Origin: Campylobacteraceae bacterium | Lineage (GTDB): Bacteria; Campylobacterota; Campylobacteria; Campylobacterales; Sulfurovaceae | Assembly (NCBI GenBank): GCA_027056615.1 | Contig: JALUKJ010000065.1 | Coordinates: forward strand, 1 to 5,299 | DNA: 5,299 bases | Direction of reading: 5' to 3' | Shown here: positions 5,298-5,299 of the stretch, piece after piece | How positions within the stretch are numbered: position 1 is the first letter of the stretch | How the letters are laid out: every line of letters begins with the position of its first letter | Notes under the pieces: generated by a model | Told to the model about the DNA's origin: nothing | Databases searched by the model: none | What the model saw: the letters and a program-made list of their open reading frames with translations, nothing else | Made by a program: the position numbers and the translations under genes

Positions 5298-5299
5298 TT

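Noticed and set aside
5265..5299. Possible start of another plus-strand gene: GGAG at 5272-5275 and ATG at 5287 (MPMN...)
   Set aside because: Only four codons are visible, the spacing of 11 bases is long, and the competing minus-strand frame covers the same bases. It remains possible but cannot be supported here.
5218..5299. AATTCGGCAT (5218-5227) and ATGCC...GAATT (5287-5299) as imperfect terminal inverted repeats of a small element
   Set aside because: The match needs a three-base gap, lies at the window edge, and no transposase or target duplication is visible.
1..5299. CRISPR array, tRNA, rRNA or insertion sequence
   Set aside because: I saw no spaced direct repeats, no tRNA cloverleaf signatures, no conserved rRNA segments and no transposase-like coding sequence on either strand.

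Overview
The window looks like chromosomal DNA from a low-GC member of the Campylobacterota (epsilonproteobacteria), for example a Sulfurovum- or Sulfurimonas-like organism. The reasons are AT-rich spacers, compact gene packing, and a four-gene pyruvate:ferredoxin/flavodoxin oxidoreductase operon in the order gamma-delta-alpha-beta, the arrangement known from Helicobacter pylori. The genus cannot be fixed from the sequence alone.

Layout. Bases 1-160 are a very AT-rich spacer with a weak promoter candidate. A two-gene unit follows: a small stand-alone peptidoglycan-binding-fold protein (161-415), overlapped by 23 bases by a HAD-family phosphatase of the phosphoglycolate phosphatase/PpaX type (393-1046). 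A 113-base spacer (1047-1159) carries a tandem 9-base repeat, a possible -10 box and a small stem-loop. It leads into porC (start best placed at 1160), porD, porA and porB, which are separated by 9, 13 and 3 bases. A perfect 32-base palindrome (4414-4445) lies just after porB.

After the palindrome comes a clear sigma70-type promoter (TTTACA, 17 bases, TATTAT with extended -10 TGC). It is overlaid by two nested inverted repeats built from AACAAT/ATTGTT elements. This promoter drives a gene (4574-5218) for a protein with an N-terminal helix-turn-helix-like segment, a central coiled coil and a basic C-terminal domain. I infer that it is an autoregulated DNA-binding protein. The last 80 bases hold either the 3' end of a convergent minus-strand gene that overlaps it, or the leader of a further plus-strand gene.

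How the genes work together. PorCDAB form one cytoplasmic enzyme that interconverts pyruvate + CoA with acetyl-CoA + CO2 using thiamine diphosphate and 4Fe-4S clusters. In autotrophic Campylobacterota it would run as pyruvate synthase alongside the reductive TCA cycle; in heterotrophs it oxidises pyruvate. The HAD phosphatase and peptidoglycan-fold protein form a separate unit with no demonstrated link to it. The least understood and most interesting part is the right-hand end: the palindrome, the operator-covered promoter and the unfamiliar DNA-binding/coiled-coil protein.
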